From contig RSEF01000014.1 in assembly GCA_003993805.1 (NCBI GenBank), positions 6,263,294-6,327,293 of the forward strand: 64,000 nt of DNA, in the 5' to 3' direction. Positions 12,351-25,700 of this stretch are shown here, one piece after another. Origin of the DNA: Himantopus leucocephalus. Lineage: Eukaryota; Chordata; Aves; Charadriiformes; Recurvirostridae. A program made the translations under genes and the position numbers. Position 1 is the stretch's first letter. The number at the start of each line of letters is the position of its first letter. The notes beneath the pieces were generated by a model that saw nothing but the letters and a program-made list of their open reading frames with translations, was not told the origin of the DNA and did not search any database.

Positions 12351-15300
12351 CTCCTCTCTTTGCCGTATTTTTGGGTTTTGTATGAACTAACGTTTTTATG
12401 TTCTTCCAGGCCAACGCAGAACAAGTCAAACCCCACTGCTTTACATTCGAATCTAATGCCAGCTGTTTTCATGTAGACTGGCTGTCAGACAGCCTCCTGA
12501 CAGATTCTTGTGTGGTTTGTATGAACAGAGGTCACAGACTGCAGTCCCGGGGAACACAACAACATACTTCAATATATGCTTAATAATTTAGCTCCAAGAT
12601 AATCAAGCAAGCATTTCTCTTTCAATGTTCCTCCAAGACAATAAAAGGTGAGTTGGTCAGGAAAACCTGACCTAGGTTTAGATTTTCCTCAATTTTAGGC
12701 AGGTATTCTGAAATTGTGATCCCTGTGTCTGTTAGTACTAAAACCCCTCTGTTACTTGCTTCAAGTATATGGAAAAGATCCTTTAAGTCTCTGATGATCG
12801 CAACACTTTTTAACAATGGTCTTTCTCTTGCTGTTTCTTTTCTGATTTAATCTTTTTGCCCCAAAATGTCTTTCTGAAGGATGCAGAATGAACAATGGAA
12901 ACATCATTCAATCCAGTTTGCATACAAATATTACTTGACTTTGTATCACTGACACTTTAGCAGGTTGATGTCACTAAAATTAATAAATTCCATCCAACAG
13001 TTGGACCCTAGCCACAGAAAAGTGTTATGAAAATGAATGATGTAGCATATGTCATTCATATATCAGGGTAGGAAGAATCATTGTTTTCCACTCTACAGAA
13101 TGCCCAAGTCTAATCAGATAACATGAGACTTCCTATTCCGGGAAGGACATCAGACTATCAGGAGATTTCAGTGCATGAGAAAACTGGACAATGTGATCAA
13201 ACCAGGCAACTTATCCATGTCTATACATTTATAAGAAGTATGTTTATAAGCATAGTCTCTCTCTCCACAAATACCATCAACCTGCTTTTTACACAAACTT
13301 AGGAAGCCAAGCATTGCCTTAATTACACAAATACAGAAGCCTTGATTGGCTGAGGTCAGTGGGAACACAAGGATACTAGGTTAAAACTAAGCCTTAAAAA
13401 TTATGTTAGATTCCATCCTTATGCACAAAAAAAAGCATCAGGAGTAACTATCTCTTGGGAAATTATTATCATTACATACTCTTTCAAAAACTACAATAGA
13501 AATGGGCATGTAGATTATTTTCTGTAGCTGGATTTTTCAGACTTGAATATTATATAAACCCACTAAATATTCTCAGGTTTGCTCTACTTTCTGAAGCATG
13601 GAGTCATTCCATTCTACCACATCTGAGCCGTTTAAAATAGACATACTATATTATTGTGCTTGGCCATTTTTGTGTCAGTAAATTATTTACAAGTAAGACA
13701 ATTGTAAACACCAAATTATGGCCAGAAGAACAGGTAAACTCATCCGAGTAGCATAAAAACACTACTTTATACACTGAGTTTATGCAACACATCTCCTTGT
13801 CCCTGTAGCAACACAACAGAGGGTTAGAAGAAAGATACCTAGTGTTTCCTTACTGGACAAAGAACTCAACTGTGCCGTCCGAAGGAACTGCTTAAGCTTC
13901 ACTGGGGAAAGAAATGAAATAATTTTATGTCAGAAGGCCAAAACATTCAAGCAGTCAGAATTCTGGGGGTTTTGTTTGTGTTTTTTTAAACTGGGAAAAA
14001 ATGTTCACGCTTGATGATCCTAAATGTCTTCCATCTCTTTGCAATGAAATCACCCAAAGATATAAATAAACTATTCTAAATAAAGTTCAGACTGACTGCA
14101 GCATTAGATATGTCTACTAATGTATGTGACTGTCAGCCAAAATAAATTAACCTCCAATAGAAGTCATTTTCATAAAATTAATTATTCCAATGTCAGCTAA
14201 AAGAGACAGGTGCACTTTCACTGTTCCTTTACCTAGACTTTTCAATGAACTTCTCAAATAGCTGCGGTTAGAAAACCTGAAGAATAGATCTATATTTGAA
14301 GATTTTATTTCATTGCTCTTTCTAGGCTGTGAGGTCGGTTGTTTGGGGTTTTTTTTAAGTAGACTAAAGGATCTAGCAAGAAAAATAAAGGATTCTTGAG
14401 CAACTTATATATAGTACAATTTGATATAAAAATATAAGTGGAAATTCAATGATGAAATGAACAACATTGAGCCTCCTGAACTAGAACATGGAACTGAGAT
14501 ACTGGCAAGCATCATTACTCACCTCAGGGATTTGGCTTTTGCCACTCTTCTGAAAATTTGCCCAGATTTAGTCGCTGTAAATCTTTGAAAAATGAGTTTC
14601 TATAGTTCACTGGAGACTTTTATTTTAGCTGCCAATGCCTGCAAGATTCAATCCATGTTGAGAATAGAATAATTCACTTGGAAGGGACGTATGATGATCA
14701 TCTAGTCCAACTGCCGGATTGCACACGCTACAGTCCAACCTAAGTGGACTTTCCAATGCAGTTGCAGCTCTTGGCTGCCATGAACCATCTGTGTCTAAGT
14801 TCAGGCATAAATGCTTATTCAGAGCTTGCCTGGGAATGTCTGCATACCAAGCTACTGCGCTATCCAGACATACTCTAAGTATGACCAATTCTCTGCACTG
14901 AATGGAGCATGAAGCCCATGGGAAAAAAACAGCACGCGTGTAGCTGAAGCCTATATTTTGTAAAGCATGGAGCAAACATATGGATAACTATTATTTATAG
15001 AGAAGCAGGTCACAGTTTCATAGTTAAGATGTTTGCACTTGTAAAAAGGATTCCAACTGCTTGCTACATCTAAAAAAAGATGAATTCTAAAATTTGCAGG
15101 TAGATCCATTTGTTATTTTCTGAGGTAGAACTGATTAAAACCAATCAAACACGGAGTTCTACATTAAAATGTAACTTAGACTGTACACGCCTATTGCTAA
15201 ATTGCGGGTAAAGCTCCAAACGTTTAGAGAGGAATTTCAAATACAGTATCCAGCATTATAAATCTCAGCACTAATAACAGTACCAATCAGACCCAAACGT

Positions 15301-18300
15301 GTTAAGACCTGGATATGTACTGTTAAGGCATCAAGACAGTCTCAGCTGTGTTGATGTGGCAGTAATGGAAAGCTGCAGGAGACAGCTGAGAACCACACAC
15401 GAGAACCTGAGCTGGTGCCAATCCAAGCTAAACCAACCACATGGAGCAATGTCACACTGTGGGACAGACCGTTTCAGGTCTTCAGCTGCTTCTGGTTCCA
15501 GAGCTTTTCTGGCCTTCCCTGCTATCCCAGGGGTCTCTACTCCTCATTCCATTTCATGATGTAGGCATGCCCTGAAGTGGAAGAAAGCATATTCGAAAAA
15601 GAATAAAGAAAAGAATATGCTTACAACTGAGGTTTATCTAAATGAGTGCTACAAACGTATTTTCTTTGTAATTACGTACTTAATGCAGAGGTTCTTAACT
15701 TCTTTATTTTTTGCTAGGGTGACAATGCTACGTTTCCTTGCTGCACACCACTCTGAAGAAGGCTGCAAAACTCTAGATATGTTTTCCTCCGTTGGCATTC
15801 TTAAGTTTCACTGAATGGTATTGCTGACAGACTATTCAGTCCTCTAACTCTGCTTCCATGCCTCATAGATCCATCTTAAGTCCAAATATTCTAACGTAAT
15901 TTTCTAGGTTTGCAATTCTTCTTTTTGGAATAAATATTACATCGTCCTGACATAGATATATACCTTTGTTTGTATTTTAAGGATGATAATATGTATTCTC
16001 AAACTTATTTCCTTCCTGGCTTAAGTGTTTTGTATGGGAGGATAACAAAAATAACGACATAATGACAGTTTGCAAGGGATAGCTATAAGCTGGTTGTGAA
16101 GAGGTTTGGCCTAACAGTACTTTGTATACAAGAACATACATTAAACATATGGGTAGGAAAAAATCGTAATGCTCTAGGCAAGGCTTTGCTACAGAATAAA
16201 GATCCATCTCCTTCTGCACAGAAATACAATAGTTTCCCAACATCACAACATTCCAAGAGAGAATTGGAGCGTATACTATTCAATTTTACAAAACTGTTGA
16301 ATTGTACACTTGAGACAGTAAATATGGACAGCATGATAGACAGAGTTTTTATTCCAGCAAAACTATTTTATGTTGATATTCTGTGTCTGTGATGCATCCA
16401 AATAGCTGCCCTGGGGCAAGACCCCAGTGCAATCAAGTTGTCAGGTTTAACATAGTTATTCTATGAAAATAACTTTAATAAATTAATGATCATGGCTACT
16501 TGTAAAGTAGGCTGTTCACTACTTCACAGGCAGTTCAGACATTTTTTATTTCTAAAATAGCAGGTTGCCATCAGATATTTAGCGGGTTAGTTTCATCACC
16601 AGCAAGATAAACAAAACAATGTTCCCCAATCTATAAATCCCTTTCCTGTCTATGTCTTAACAAATTCCAGGCTGAATGAAACAGTTGTACTGTCAGCATA
16701 CGAGACCGAGTATGAGTCCTGTCAATTTGTTGGACTAAACCACTCTGTTCAGACAGACCTTAGAATACAACTTGAGGTTTACTTCATGCACCTGCCCGCT
16801 TCATTATTTGGAGAACAAAAACAGATTTTGGGAAATGAATATCTAACAGCAAAGCATAAGTTGCAGGCCACAGAAATATTATTTCCTTATTTTAAAGCAT
16901 TTACATGCTCTTAATTCATTTGCATCCCAAAGGATTAAAATTATTTTAATGAAATAGTCCAACAACCTCTTAATGTGCTGGATTCTGCTGTTTTTCTGCC
17001 TAAGCTGATACAACTGACTTGGAAATAAAATGTTATTTCCAAAAAGAATATTTTTATTTCTTGGTTGCTATAATTTTGGAGCAACAAATATATAGCTGTA
17101 TTGTATTTCTCTGGGCACTCAAAGGAGAACAAAGACCTGAATTGTAAACGGTATGTAAGAATTTCCCAACGCTAGGTATTTTGGTTTTGTTGTTTTCATA
17201 GGTGGGAAAATACAGACAGTGAATAGCAGTAAAGTTTGCTTTCTAGAGCAAAATGTGAAGTCAGCTTCCCAAAGCACTTGCCTTTCTCAGAGAAATGAGG
17301 AAATCGGCGTAATAGCCTGCCACATCCTGTTGTTTCAATGGACAGCAATGGTACAGAGCTTTCAGTCATTTGGATGTTGTTATGGGAACTACAAAATTAG
17401 AGATCTGACAATTGCAGGTATCAGTAAAAAAATGCTATTTTTCTCCAAATTAATTTCGGTTGGTCACTCTTCTTGACACTCAAAAACAGTAGGTACTTGA
17501 TATAGAAGTCACATTCATCCCTTTCCATGCACTGCAAACCATGGCTTATATTTGATAATAAAGACTAATATAAAACCTTATTTCCTCTTCTGTATGATAC
17601 TGTCAAAACATTTTAATTCTAGGCTTGAACACAGCTTGCTAAATAACCTGCATTTGTTTTATCTTGTTCTGAGTTTAGAATAGTCTATGTCAAAATGACA
17701 GTCTATCAATTAAGTCATTACTCAACATCAATAAGATTGCACGAATCAGATCCTTAGTATGTCTATTTGAGGCATGAATTTGAATGAAGGGGAATAAAAG
17801 AAGCAACAATTCAACAAAACTGCTGAACACATACTTAACTTTAAACTTCTCCTTAATTACTGTATGGCATGTAGGCCACCAAAAATATAAGTAAGTCTTA
17901 TTCTGCAGCAATATCCAGTTTACAAATGAGTGCCCTATACAAATCAAATTACAGTAAGAGGCAGTCATAGTAAAACACAGGCAATATAGCATTTAATTAA
18001 AGCAAGTCTCTAATGATGTCACCAGTAAACCACAGTTTGTGCTTTATAAATAGCAATTACTCCAGAACTGCAGAATTATTAACTTAATCCTATTTATCTG
18101 CTCCTCAGTATAAAGCTTTCCTATTCAAGTTGTGCGTTATAGTCCATCGCGATTTTAAACAGCATAAACATAATAGGGTTAATATAGCTGAGTGTCAATA
18201 CATAGTATGGCTTTAACTGTGACATTTGTATTGAAGGAAGAGTGCACCTGAAGAATAATGAATAGCTACGTTATGGACAGATGTTAAGGGTTTCTTATTA

Positions 18301-20293
18301 AACACAAAATCTAAACTAAAGACTATATTCACAAAAGAGTCATAGTCATTGCAATGCTCATCTCAAGCTTTAATTTTCAGAAACCGGTAGAATCCATAAT
18401 TGCAGGCTAGGTACTTTAACTATTTATACAACACACAGAAGGAAATCGAGCACCTCAACATGGAATTTTGAGCAGCCAACAGGTTGAGAAGGTAACCACC
18501 AAAGCTAGCCGGTTGAAAATGTTAGAGAAAGATGCGCGTCTTAAATGTCATTTCTTTCCAGGTTTTAGACTTCTAATTGCAATTTCTAGAATATCGTTAT
18601 CTTGGTTTAGGATTGACAGCCTACAATATTTCCCAAGCTTAACTGCTATTCCTTTTTAAAAAGGGAACAGATGCCCCTGCTTTTCATTTAGAAGAATGAA
18701 GTCTTGTAAAAATTTGTCAGTGCAATGCAACAGGAGTAGATCAACAAAATGAAACAACTGGTGCTGAGGACCCAACACCTATGCATGTTTCAGAGGGATT
18801 TACTTCAGACTTGTTCTTTTCTGATCCAATGAATGGAACACTGGAGCATCTCTTGCAAACCAAAATCTACTAAATATGGACAGCTGGTAGATTCACTTCA
18901 AAAGCCCACTCCTGATTCAAGTTAAAATGCTAATGGACATAGATACTGATGGTACCACAAACTAATGGGTGAAGCATCTACAGAAGGGTTAGCCTGAAGG
19001 AATCCAAGCCTTCTAAGGTTCCAGGAGTTTTTAGGCGTGGCATTCTTCTTTGCTGTTGAAGCCACACAGCTTACTAAGAAAGGATCAACTATGTCAGAGA
19101 GAAAGAGAGGGCAAAAAGGAGCATGATTCTGCAACTTTGTTACAGAGAGTGGCACTAATTTGGGAAACCTGAATTCCAACTTCTGCTCCAAGGAATGTTT
19201 ATGAATTTCATTCAATGGACATTTAAACGTAAGTACCAGCCTTTGGAGGTTTGAAATTGCCTGTTGTCACAGGAGACAGCAAAAGAAAGATCCTGGTAAG
19301 TGTGCCTACTTCTTGTCATAGGTAAAAAGATGCCTTTAAAATGCCTTGCAAATCTTACTGTTGCACCTCATGCACCTTAAGTGAAACTTTTGAAGAATGC
19401 ACTTCTGATCTGGGGCATCCAAGGTCTGCCCAAGTTCCTTTTAGGCATTCCTTCTGGCGATCTGGGACAAAACCATAGCTATAAAGCATGTAAGCAGGAA
19501 AACAAGTTCACATAGAATTTATTAGCTACACTCAGGGCTTACAAATATCTGAAGCCACACTCTTTAGTTACTTCATGTTTGTGCATATTTGTATCTCTTC
19601 AGCTGCATGACTTCTTAGAAAGTAACACAGCATGAACTGCCTTTTCATCACACCATTTTTACGTTGGTGAGACTCCATTGAATTTAGTGAAATTCTCTTG
19701 GTAAATAAAATGGAGAATAAGGTCCACAGGGTAAAATCCTGGGCCAGCTGGTTTGAACGAGTTTTCCAGAACAGTTGAAATCCCTATAAATTGCATGAGA
19801 GAACTTAAATTCAATCATACGTGAAAAATAAATAGAGGCCAGTTTCTTCTGCTTTGGTCACATTGTAAATATAGAGTAACTGAGTTCACAGGGACTAGTT
19901 GTAGAATGAACAACTCAAAGAACACAGCAATTAATAAGAATTCTGCTATTCTATTACCCTTAAAACAGCATTGATTCCAAATGTTTAAATACATTGAGAC
20001 ACATCTACAGATGAAAACTTGCTGATGTTCTTTATGTGTGTGAACATGTGTACAAGCTTTACACTTTATTAATTTTGTGTCTAATTAATGCAAAACTTGC
20101 AAGCCCATATTTTGTAATTAAAGTTCTTTGTCATTAGAGGCACACTGCTAAGACACTTCACAAATATGTCCAATTTCATCTGTATAGAATGACAGACTAT
20201 AAACAGCACATTAAGCAATTTGAAAATCATTTGGGAAAAAACTCAGAACTTAATTACGGAGTTCAAATTATCAAAATTGCTCATGCCAGTGTT
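12351..20293. other. AT-rich noncoding stretch, no gene seen
   Basis: Apart from a short CR1-like fragment near 14.7 kb, the stretch has only short chance open frames. Frames at about 15.3-15.6 kb and 16.1-16.4 kb approach 100 codons, but their translations show no recognisable domain or exon structure. No RNA gene was recognised. Confidence 0.5.
14661..14720 (-). mobile_element. Short diverged CR1-like fragment, antisense
   Basis: AGAATAGAATAATTCACTTGGAAGGGACG is followed by GATGATCATCTAGTCCAACTGCC. This resembles the reverse complement of a CR1 3' end: the TAGAAT start, the TTGGAAGGGAC core and the ATCATCTAGTCCAAC core. Similarity fades after about 14720, so the 5' side boundary is uncertain. 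Confidence 0.7.
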
Positions 20294-20345
20294 AAAAAAA
20301 AAAACACCCCCACCCCCCCAAAAAAAACAAAACAAAACAACCCAA
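20294..20345. repeat. A/C low-complexity tract
   Basis: Runs of A and C alternate (A11, CACCCC, CACCCCCCC, A8, then CAAAA units). This is simple-sequence DNA; the frame through it encodes only K/N/T/P low complexity. Confidence 0.85.
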
Positions 20346-22333
20346 AACTTGAAACTCTCCAACAGAAATTATTGACCCATTCTTGTAAAGCTAATCTGCG
20401 GAATACAATTTGTCTTGAGGCTTTCGTTAAGAAAGTAATAATTTAAAACTGTGCTGGTCTCCAATAAGTAAGGCTCCAAGACAGTTTTGATCCATTGATG
20501 AATTCTTCCTAATATGTTCCCTGAGGAACAGTTTTCCTAAATCTATTAGACATTTACAGTCTTTCAGGGTGTGCTGCCTGAGATGCTCTATCACACTGTA
20601 TTAACTTGACAAGGTAATGCAACACTGTCTTTTATTTTCATAGAAAGAACTATGTTTGACCTTGGAACTACTAACAACGGTTTATTACCCCTAACCTTAC
20701 TAGAGGGACATTCTGATACATTACTGCGAATTAGTACGCTAGACATATGATACACATAAGATGCATGTAGAAAGTTATAGGGGGGTTATTCAGGACAAGG
20801 CCCCGGATCTACTAAAAATCTCAATATTGTTTCTAGCTAGTACCCAGTTCTCCAAAGAAAGGCAAAATGAAACAAAAGCACTCCATAATGATCCAGCTAT
20901 TTATAAAACACAGTTAACAGAAGGAAAAACAATTCTCGTTTGTTGCTTAGTGGCTTATCTGTGCTGTCCCTATCAGCATGGAATCATGGTACTAACTCCT
21001 CCTGCAATCATAAACGATCTCCAATCCTAGATACAATTATTCTTCTTGCAGTATACACACTTGCACATTTGTGGTGATAAAACAAACTCCAGGCCCTCCC
21101 ACCTTATCCTGCCACAGCCTCTGGAAAAGTACCTTGAGTATTATTGCACTGATAAAATGATCACAACTACACTGGGCACAGTTGTAAACCCTCCTATGCA
21201 ACAGATTTTGTGAGTTTATGCATCACAGTAAGCTTCCAGGAATAAGAGTTATTTGTGCATTAATCTTCATCTTAATAACCCCTTTGCTCCAAATAAATTA
21301 GCTATACTTAGCTATGTCATAAGACGATACACTGCAATGTGCTAGAAGGAAAGCTTCTCTTTCATTTTTCTTTTTCAGAGTTACTCTCCACCTAAATGTT
21401 TATCAGGGAGCCAATGCAAAGTGTAACGAGTAAGCACAGAAGTACAACTAAAACAAGTGTTCATTTTTACACTTTTGATGTACTTATATATATCAAACAT
21501 AAAAATATATATTAAAGTAACTAAGAATAGAGTAATTTAAAACGCTTTGTACTTGAAAAAAAATCTACATCTGCAGTATTTTAAGCAGCAATTTAAGACG
21601 TATTGCTCTTTCTTTTTTCAGAGGTTTTTTTAGGATCCCTTTTAATGAATTTTTGATGAAATAATGAACGCTAAGTGACTGTAAGCCCCTGTGACTTGTT
21701 AAGAGAGATCAACCAATAACAGTAAGCAAGGCACAATATCTCCAACCACAGCACCAAGTTCTGCTCTAGGTGACATTCATTGAAACTAGGGGTGTCTGCT
21801 TAAATTAAATCCTGCAGAGGTATGCATCTGCTGGAAGTTAAGCATGTATTTATTACTGCTGTAATACATAGGATTTGTCCCTTGCCTGAAGTTGAGTATA
21901 TGTACTAAGTCCTTGCAGTATTAAGGCTTTATTTTGGATTTATATCATTATGACAAAGGGCAGAATTAGTCTCAACATTATTTAGAACAGATGTATATAG
22001 TGAAAATAGAAAGGCCACATCTATGAAAGCTTTTCTTGATCTATTGCAACTCCCTGAGACTTCAAACACCCATAGTAGGATTCAGACTCTATCCAGGTAT
22101 CCAAATTATTAAAGCTATGCATTTTGTAAAAAATTAATTATCATCGAATGAAAGAACTCTCTGAACACATGGTTTTGAGATTTGCCAACATCCAAGGCCA
22201 ATTTATTTTTTATTAATCTATGTTTGTAAGATGTCTGAGACATTGTGTTAGTCTCCTTTTAAAAGGCTGAAGTCAAGAGTTGAGAAAGAAAAACAAGATG
22301 CAGGCAATGTTCAAAGAATACCACAATCCAAAG

Positions 22334-22356
22334 TTTCTCTTATCAGATAAGAGAAA
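22334..22356. repeat. Perfect 23-bp palindrome with inverted GATA motifs
   Basis: Left arm TTTCTCTTATC (22334-22344) and right arm GATAAGAGAAA (22346-22356) are exact reverse complements around a single central A. Each arm ends in a GATAA/TTATC word, giving two divergent GATA-factor-type sites that abut. The symmetry is seen directly; binding is inference. Confidence 0.85.
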
Positions 22357-22405
22357 TATTGAGACTCCAAACTAACTTGCAGTTTTACAGATTAATTTAA
22401 CTGGA

Positions 22406-22426
22406 TTTTTTTTTTTTTTTTTTTTT
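22406..22426. repeat. Poly-T tract
   Basis: There is an uninterrupted run of 21 T residues. It could mark the tail of an antisense retro-insert, but no element body is recognisable beside it. Confidence 0.85.
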
Positions 22427-22549
22427 AAGATTTAATTGTAAATGTCCTTCCTTGCTGGCTTTGTTCTTGTCCCCAAAGCAACCACCCTGTTTTTATCTTG
22501 GCAATTCTCTCAGAATTTGGAACTTTCTGGTGTCTTTGTTTTCTTTCTT

Positions 22550-22740
22550 TGTTGCACATAGAGTAATTCTTCGGGTGCTACTGTGATCAACAAAGATCAC
22601 TGGATTCAGGCGAAACTGAGAACAATCAACCACTGTGCAATAGCAATTACCTTTCCTCTCTTCTCCCTGGCACTAATGGCTGAGCTGCCATTAATAAGGT
22701 CAGAATTTTACTTCAGCTTGTGAGGCAAAAGTTTCTCCAG
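22550..22740. promoter_or_regulatory. Candidate conserved noncoding regulatory block
   Basis: The block has higher sequence complexity than its surroundings and dense factor-like words. GATCAACAAAGATCAC combines SOX/TCF-like cores inside GATC repeats. TAATGGC (22674-22680) and GCCATTA (22687-22693) form a perfect inverted pair of homeodomain-type sites with a 6-base spacer. No ORF explains the region. The call rests on texture only and is tentative. Confidence 0.3.
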
Positions 22741-25700
22741 GGTTTGATAAAGCAATGTTGGTATATATTGCAAACTCTAACTAACTTTTAACGCTAAAAA
22801 ATGTACACAAACATGTTTTTATTGAGTTAGAGTATTACCAGAACTATTACTTTTACTGGGAAACAATACTGAACATTGAGAAATATCTAATCAGGAATAG
22901 CAAAGATTCTATTTACAGATTATTTTCTAAATAAGTAACAATGTCTTCCACAGACATTGCATTTCTAGGTGAAGTGTTCAAACATTGGTTACCAACTGGA
23001 ATGGTCTAAGTGGATAGATAAGGAAAGCTAAGCTGATGAACACCAGCAATAAATTAAACAGGTTAAACTCAATGTAGATTATTTCATTTCAGATGTTAAA
23101 ATCACGTAAATTCTGAACTCCACCATACTAGACTTCACATTACTCAGGAATGATGGCATCCACAAAGGGGTTTATAATCCTTCAGTTTATGTTCTCTAAT
23201 TTCACACTTTCCATTGCCTCAGATGAGCTTTTCTAAGTGTCACCATACAGATGCAAATTCACTGCTGACAATCCCCACTCTTATTTGTAGTCTGAAATAA
23301 TTTAGCATCACTTTTCAACTGTAGGCTTTTTTTTTTCTTGCCCCCCAAAGCACGCTTTTCCTGACAGATTAAAGATCTATCAGAATATAATTCTCCAGGA
23401 AAGATCCTGAATAACATGAGGCCAAAAAACAGATCTGACAAAGTTCCCCCATACACACACTTCTTCCACGCACTTTTCAACCAGATGATGTTTTTCTGAA
23501 CTTCGTTTCAGTTTATCATTCTAATCTAAAATGTTGAACATCAGATAACATGTTTGGTTTCTTTTTTAAAAAAACAATCATGCAAGACATTATGGCCTAA
23601 TGACAGTGCTGAAGTCAAAGTACATTAAATCAAACAACGGGAGATTATCCATCAACCTTGCAATCTCATCAAAAGCACCAGCATGCTTGTTCAATATCTG
23701 TTTTCCATAAAAATCATATCAATCAGCACTGATTGTTAATTTTGTTTCTACTGTTTCTCATCTTAACCAGCCTTTCAGTGCACGAGAACTGCTCTTCAGT
23801 TAACATGTCTGGGATTACTTCTGGCATCACGTTTAACCTTAAGACATTTACACAACAGGGTTTTCTTTCCACTCTTCTGGAACTTTTAATGGCAGTTAAA
23901 AAGAATGTTGATAGTTCACAGAACTTCTTGGGCAATTCTTTTAAGAATCCCTGGTATATTCAGGCATTATATTATATTACATTATCCAAGCATTAGGAAC
24001 TTGGAAGGTATTATGCATTCTTCCTTGTGACTCCTATAAAGTATCAATTTTGACTAACAAAGAAATACATCGCTCTTTCTTTCCAAGCACAGAAGAAAAA
24101 CACACCAGAATGTGTACATAAGGGGTAATGTATGCACTGCCTTCCTTCAATTTGTTTAACCCTAGTTATTAATATTTAGGCTTTTATAGGTTTTTAGGGT
24201 TATAAACTTCATCATTTAGTTCGGTTGTGAGTAAATGAACGCAACTTACAACTCAATATTGAAGTTTCACCCTTATTTGCTTAGTTTTTGTCCTTGCGAG
24301 CAGACTTTATAAGACTGGCATGAAAAGCAATAATATACATTCTCAGCAAAACAAAGTAGCCCTTATTCTAATCTTAGTGTCTGATCTGGAATCCACTATA
24401 GTTCTGGGGAAAAAAAATGACATGAATTTCCATGTTTTTTTCACCTTAGCAGTATAAAGCAGAAGTAGCAACACCGAAATCTCTGGAGTTTCATCAGTTC
24501 AACTAACATGTTAGATCAGAATTCAGTTCTATTTCTTTGTAGCAATCCAGACTGGGCTGAGCTTTACTTTGTTTCACTGTTAAGGCAACAGGAGTCCTCT
24601 CCTGATTACTGAGTGCTTTAGATAGATAGCTTGTCATCTTGCCTTGTGGTTTGTACTTACAATTTCCTCTTGTAACTATGAGAGCGCTTCCCAAAGGAAG
24701 GTCATATCATAGTCATCCTGGAATACTTAAAAACTGATGATATGTATACAAAACCAGGAATGAGATCGAATTTAAATATTAATGTGAAGATTTACAGGGT
24801 TTTTTTTACAATATATTCACTAAAAAATCCAAAAAACTGTAGCATTCTTGTACTGCAACTGCCACTCAGTTTACGTTTCATAAAGTTTTCCGCATTTTTC
24901 TAAACTCATTACCAAAAGAAAAATCTCCAATCTTTTGCTATCCCAAACCCCTCTGCAGTAGTAGTAGAATCGTATGTACGTATAAGCCAACTACAAGAGT
25001 TAGATCATATTAGAACTCACTAACAGTTATTTTAGAAGTGTATTTACTTTCATCCCATATAAGTGTAGTGGGTTTTTTCCATTACTGTGAATTATTTACA
25101 TCACAAGTGTTGATTCACGAAACTTAGGTTTCATCAAACTTGACCTATGCGAAATGCATGCATCTGATGTAGTTCTCTGAACTATTGATTTTTCTGCATC
25201 CATCTGTCTTGCACTCACTCTGTTCTGAGTACTCTCTGAAGAGTAATGCTGGCATCTCTTTTAAGTATAAGCATTGCAAATTACTGCATAGATGCGTTAC
25301 AGAGTAGTTAAGAAAAATGAGTGGTTTCTATGTAAATAACCACAAAGCTTTGCTACTTTCTTTAAAACATACATTTCTTTAATAAAGATTATTTTATTTT
25401 ATTTTACTCCAATATTTCTCCTTTACTTCAGCTACTGCAGTCAAAGCTATTATAATATTCTCCTGCTGTTTAAATTTACCACTGGTGTGAATTCCTTTGT
25501 TGTGGGTGGTTTTTTCAAGGAATATGCATTTCATATTGTGTTTACTACTGAAAAGTGAGATTTTGAATCAAAATCAAGGAAAAAGACCTTAGTACACTTT
25601 TAAATACATTTTCACAGCTTTCCTAAAAATGGTGTGAGGGTGTCACCCAAGTGGATCACTTACTTAGAAAATATTTCAGATTAGCCTTTTAAAATAACAT

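Noticed and set aside
15299..15559. 86-codon frame in a moderately GC-rich patch
   Set aside because: No domain, no good acceptor/donor pair, and its peptide resembles no known family.
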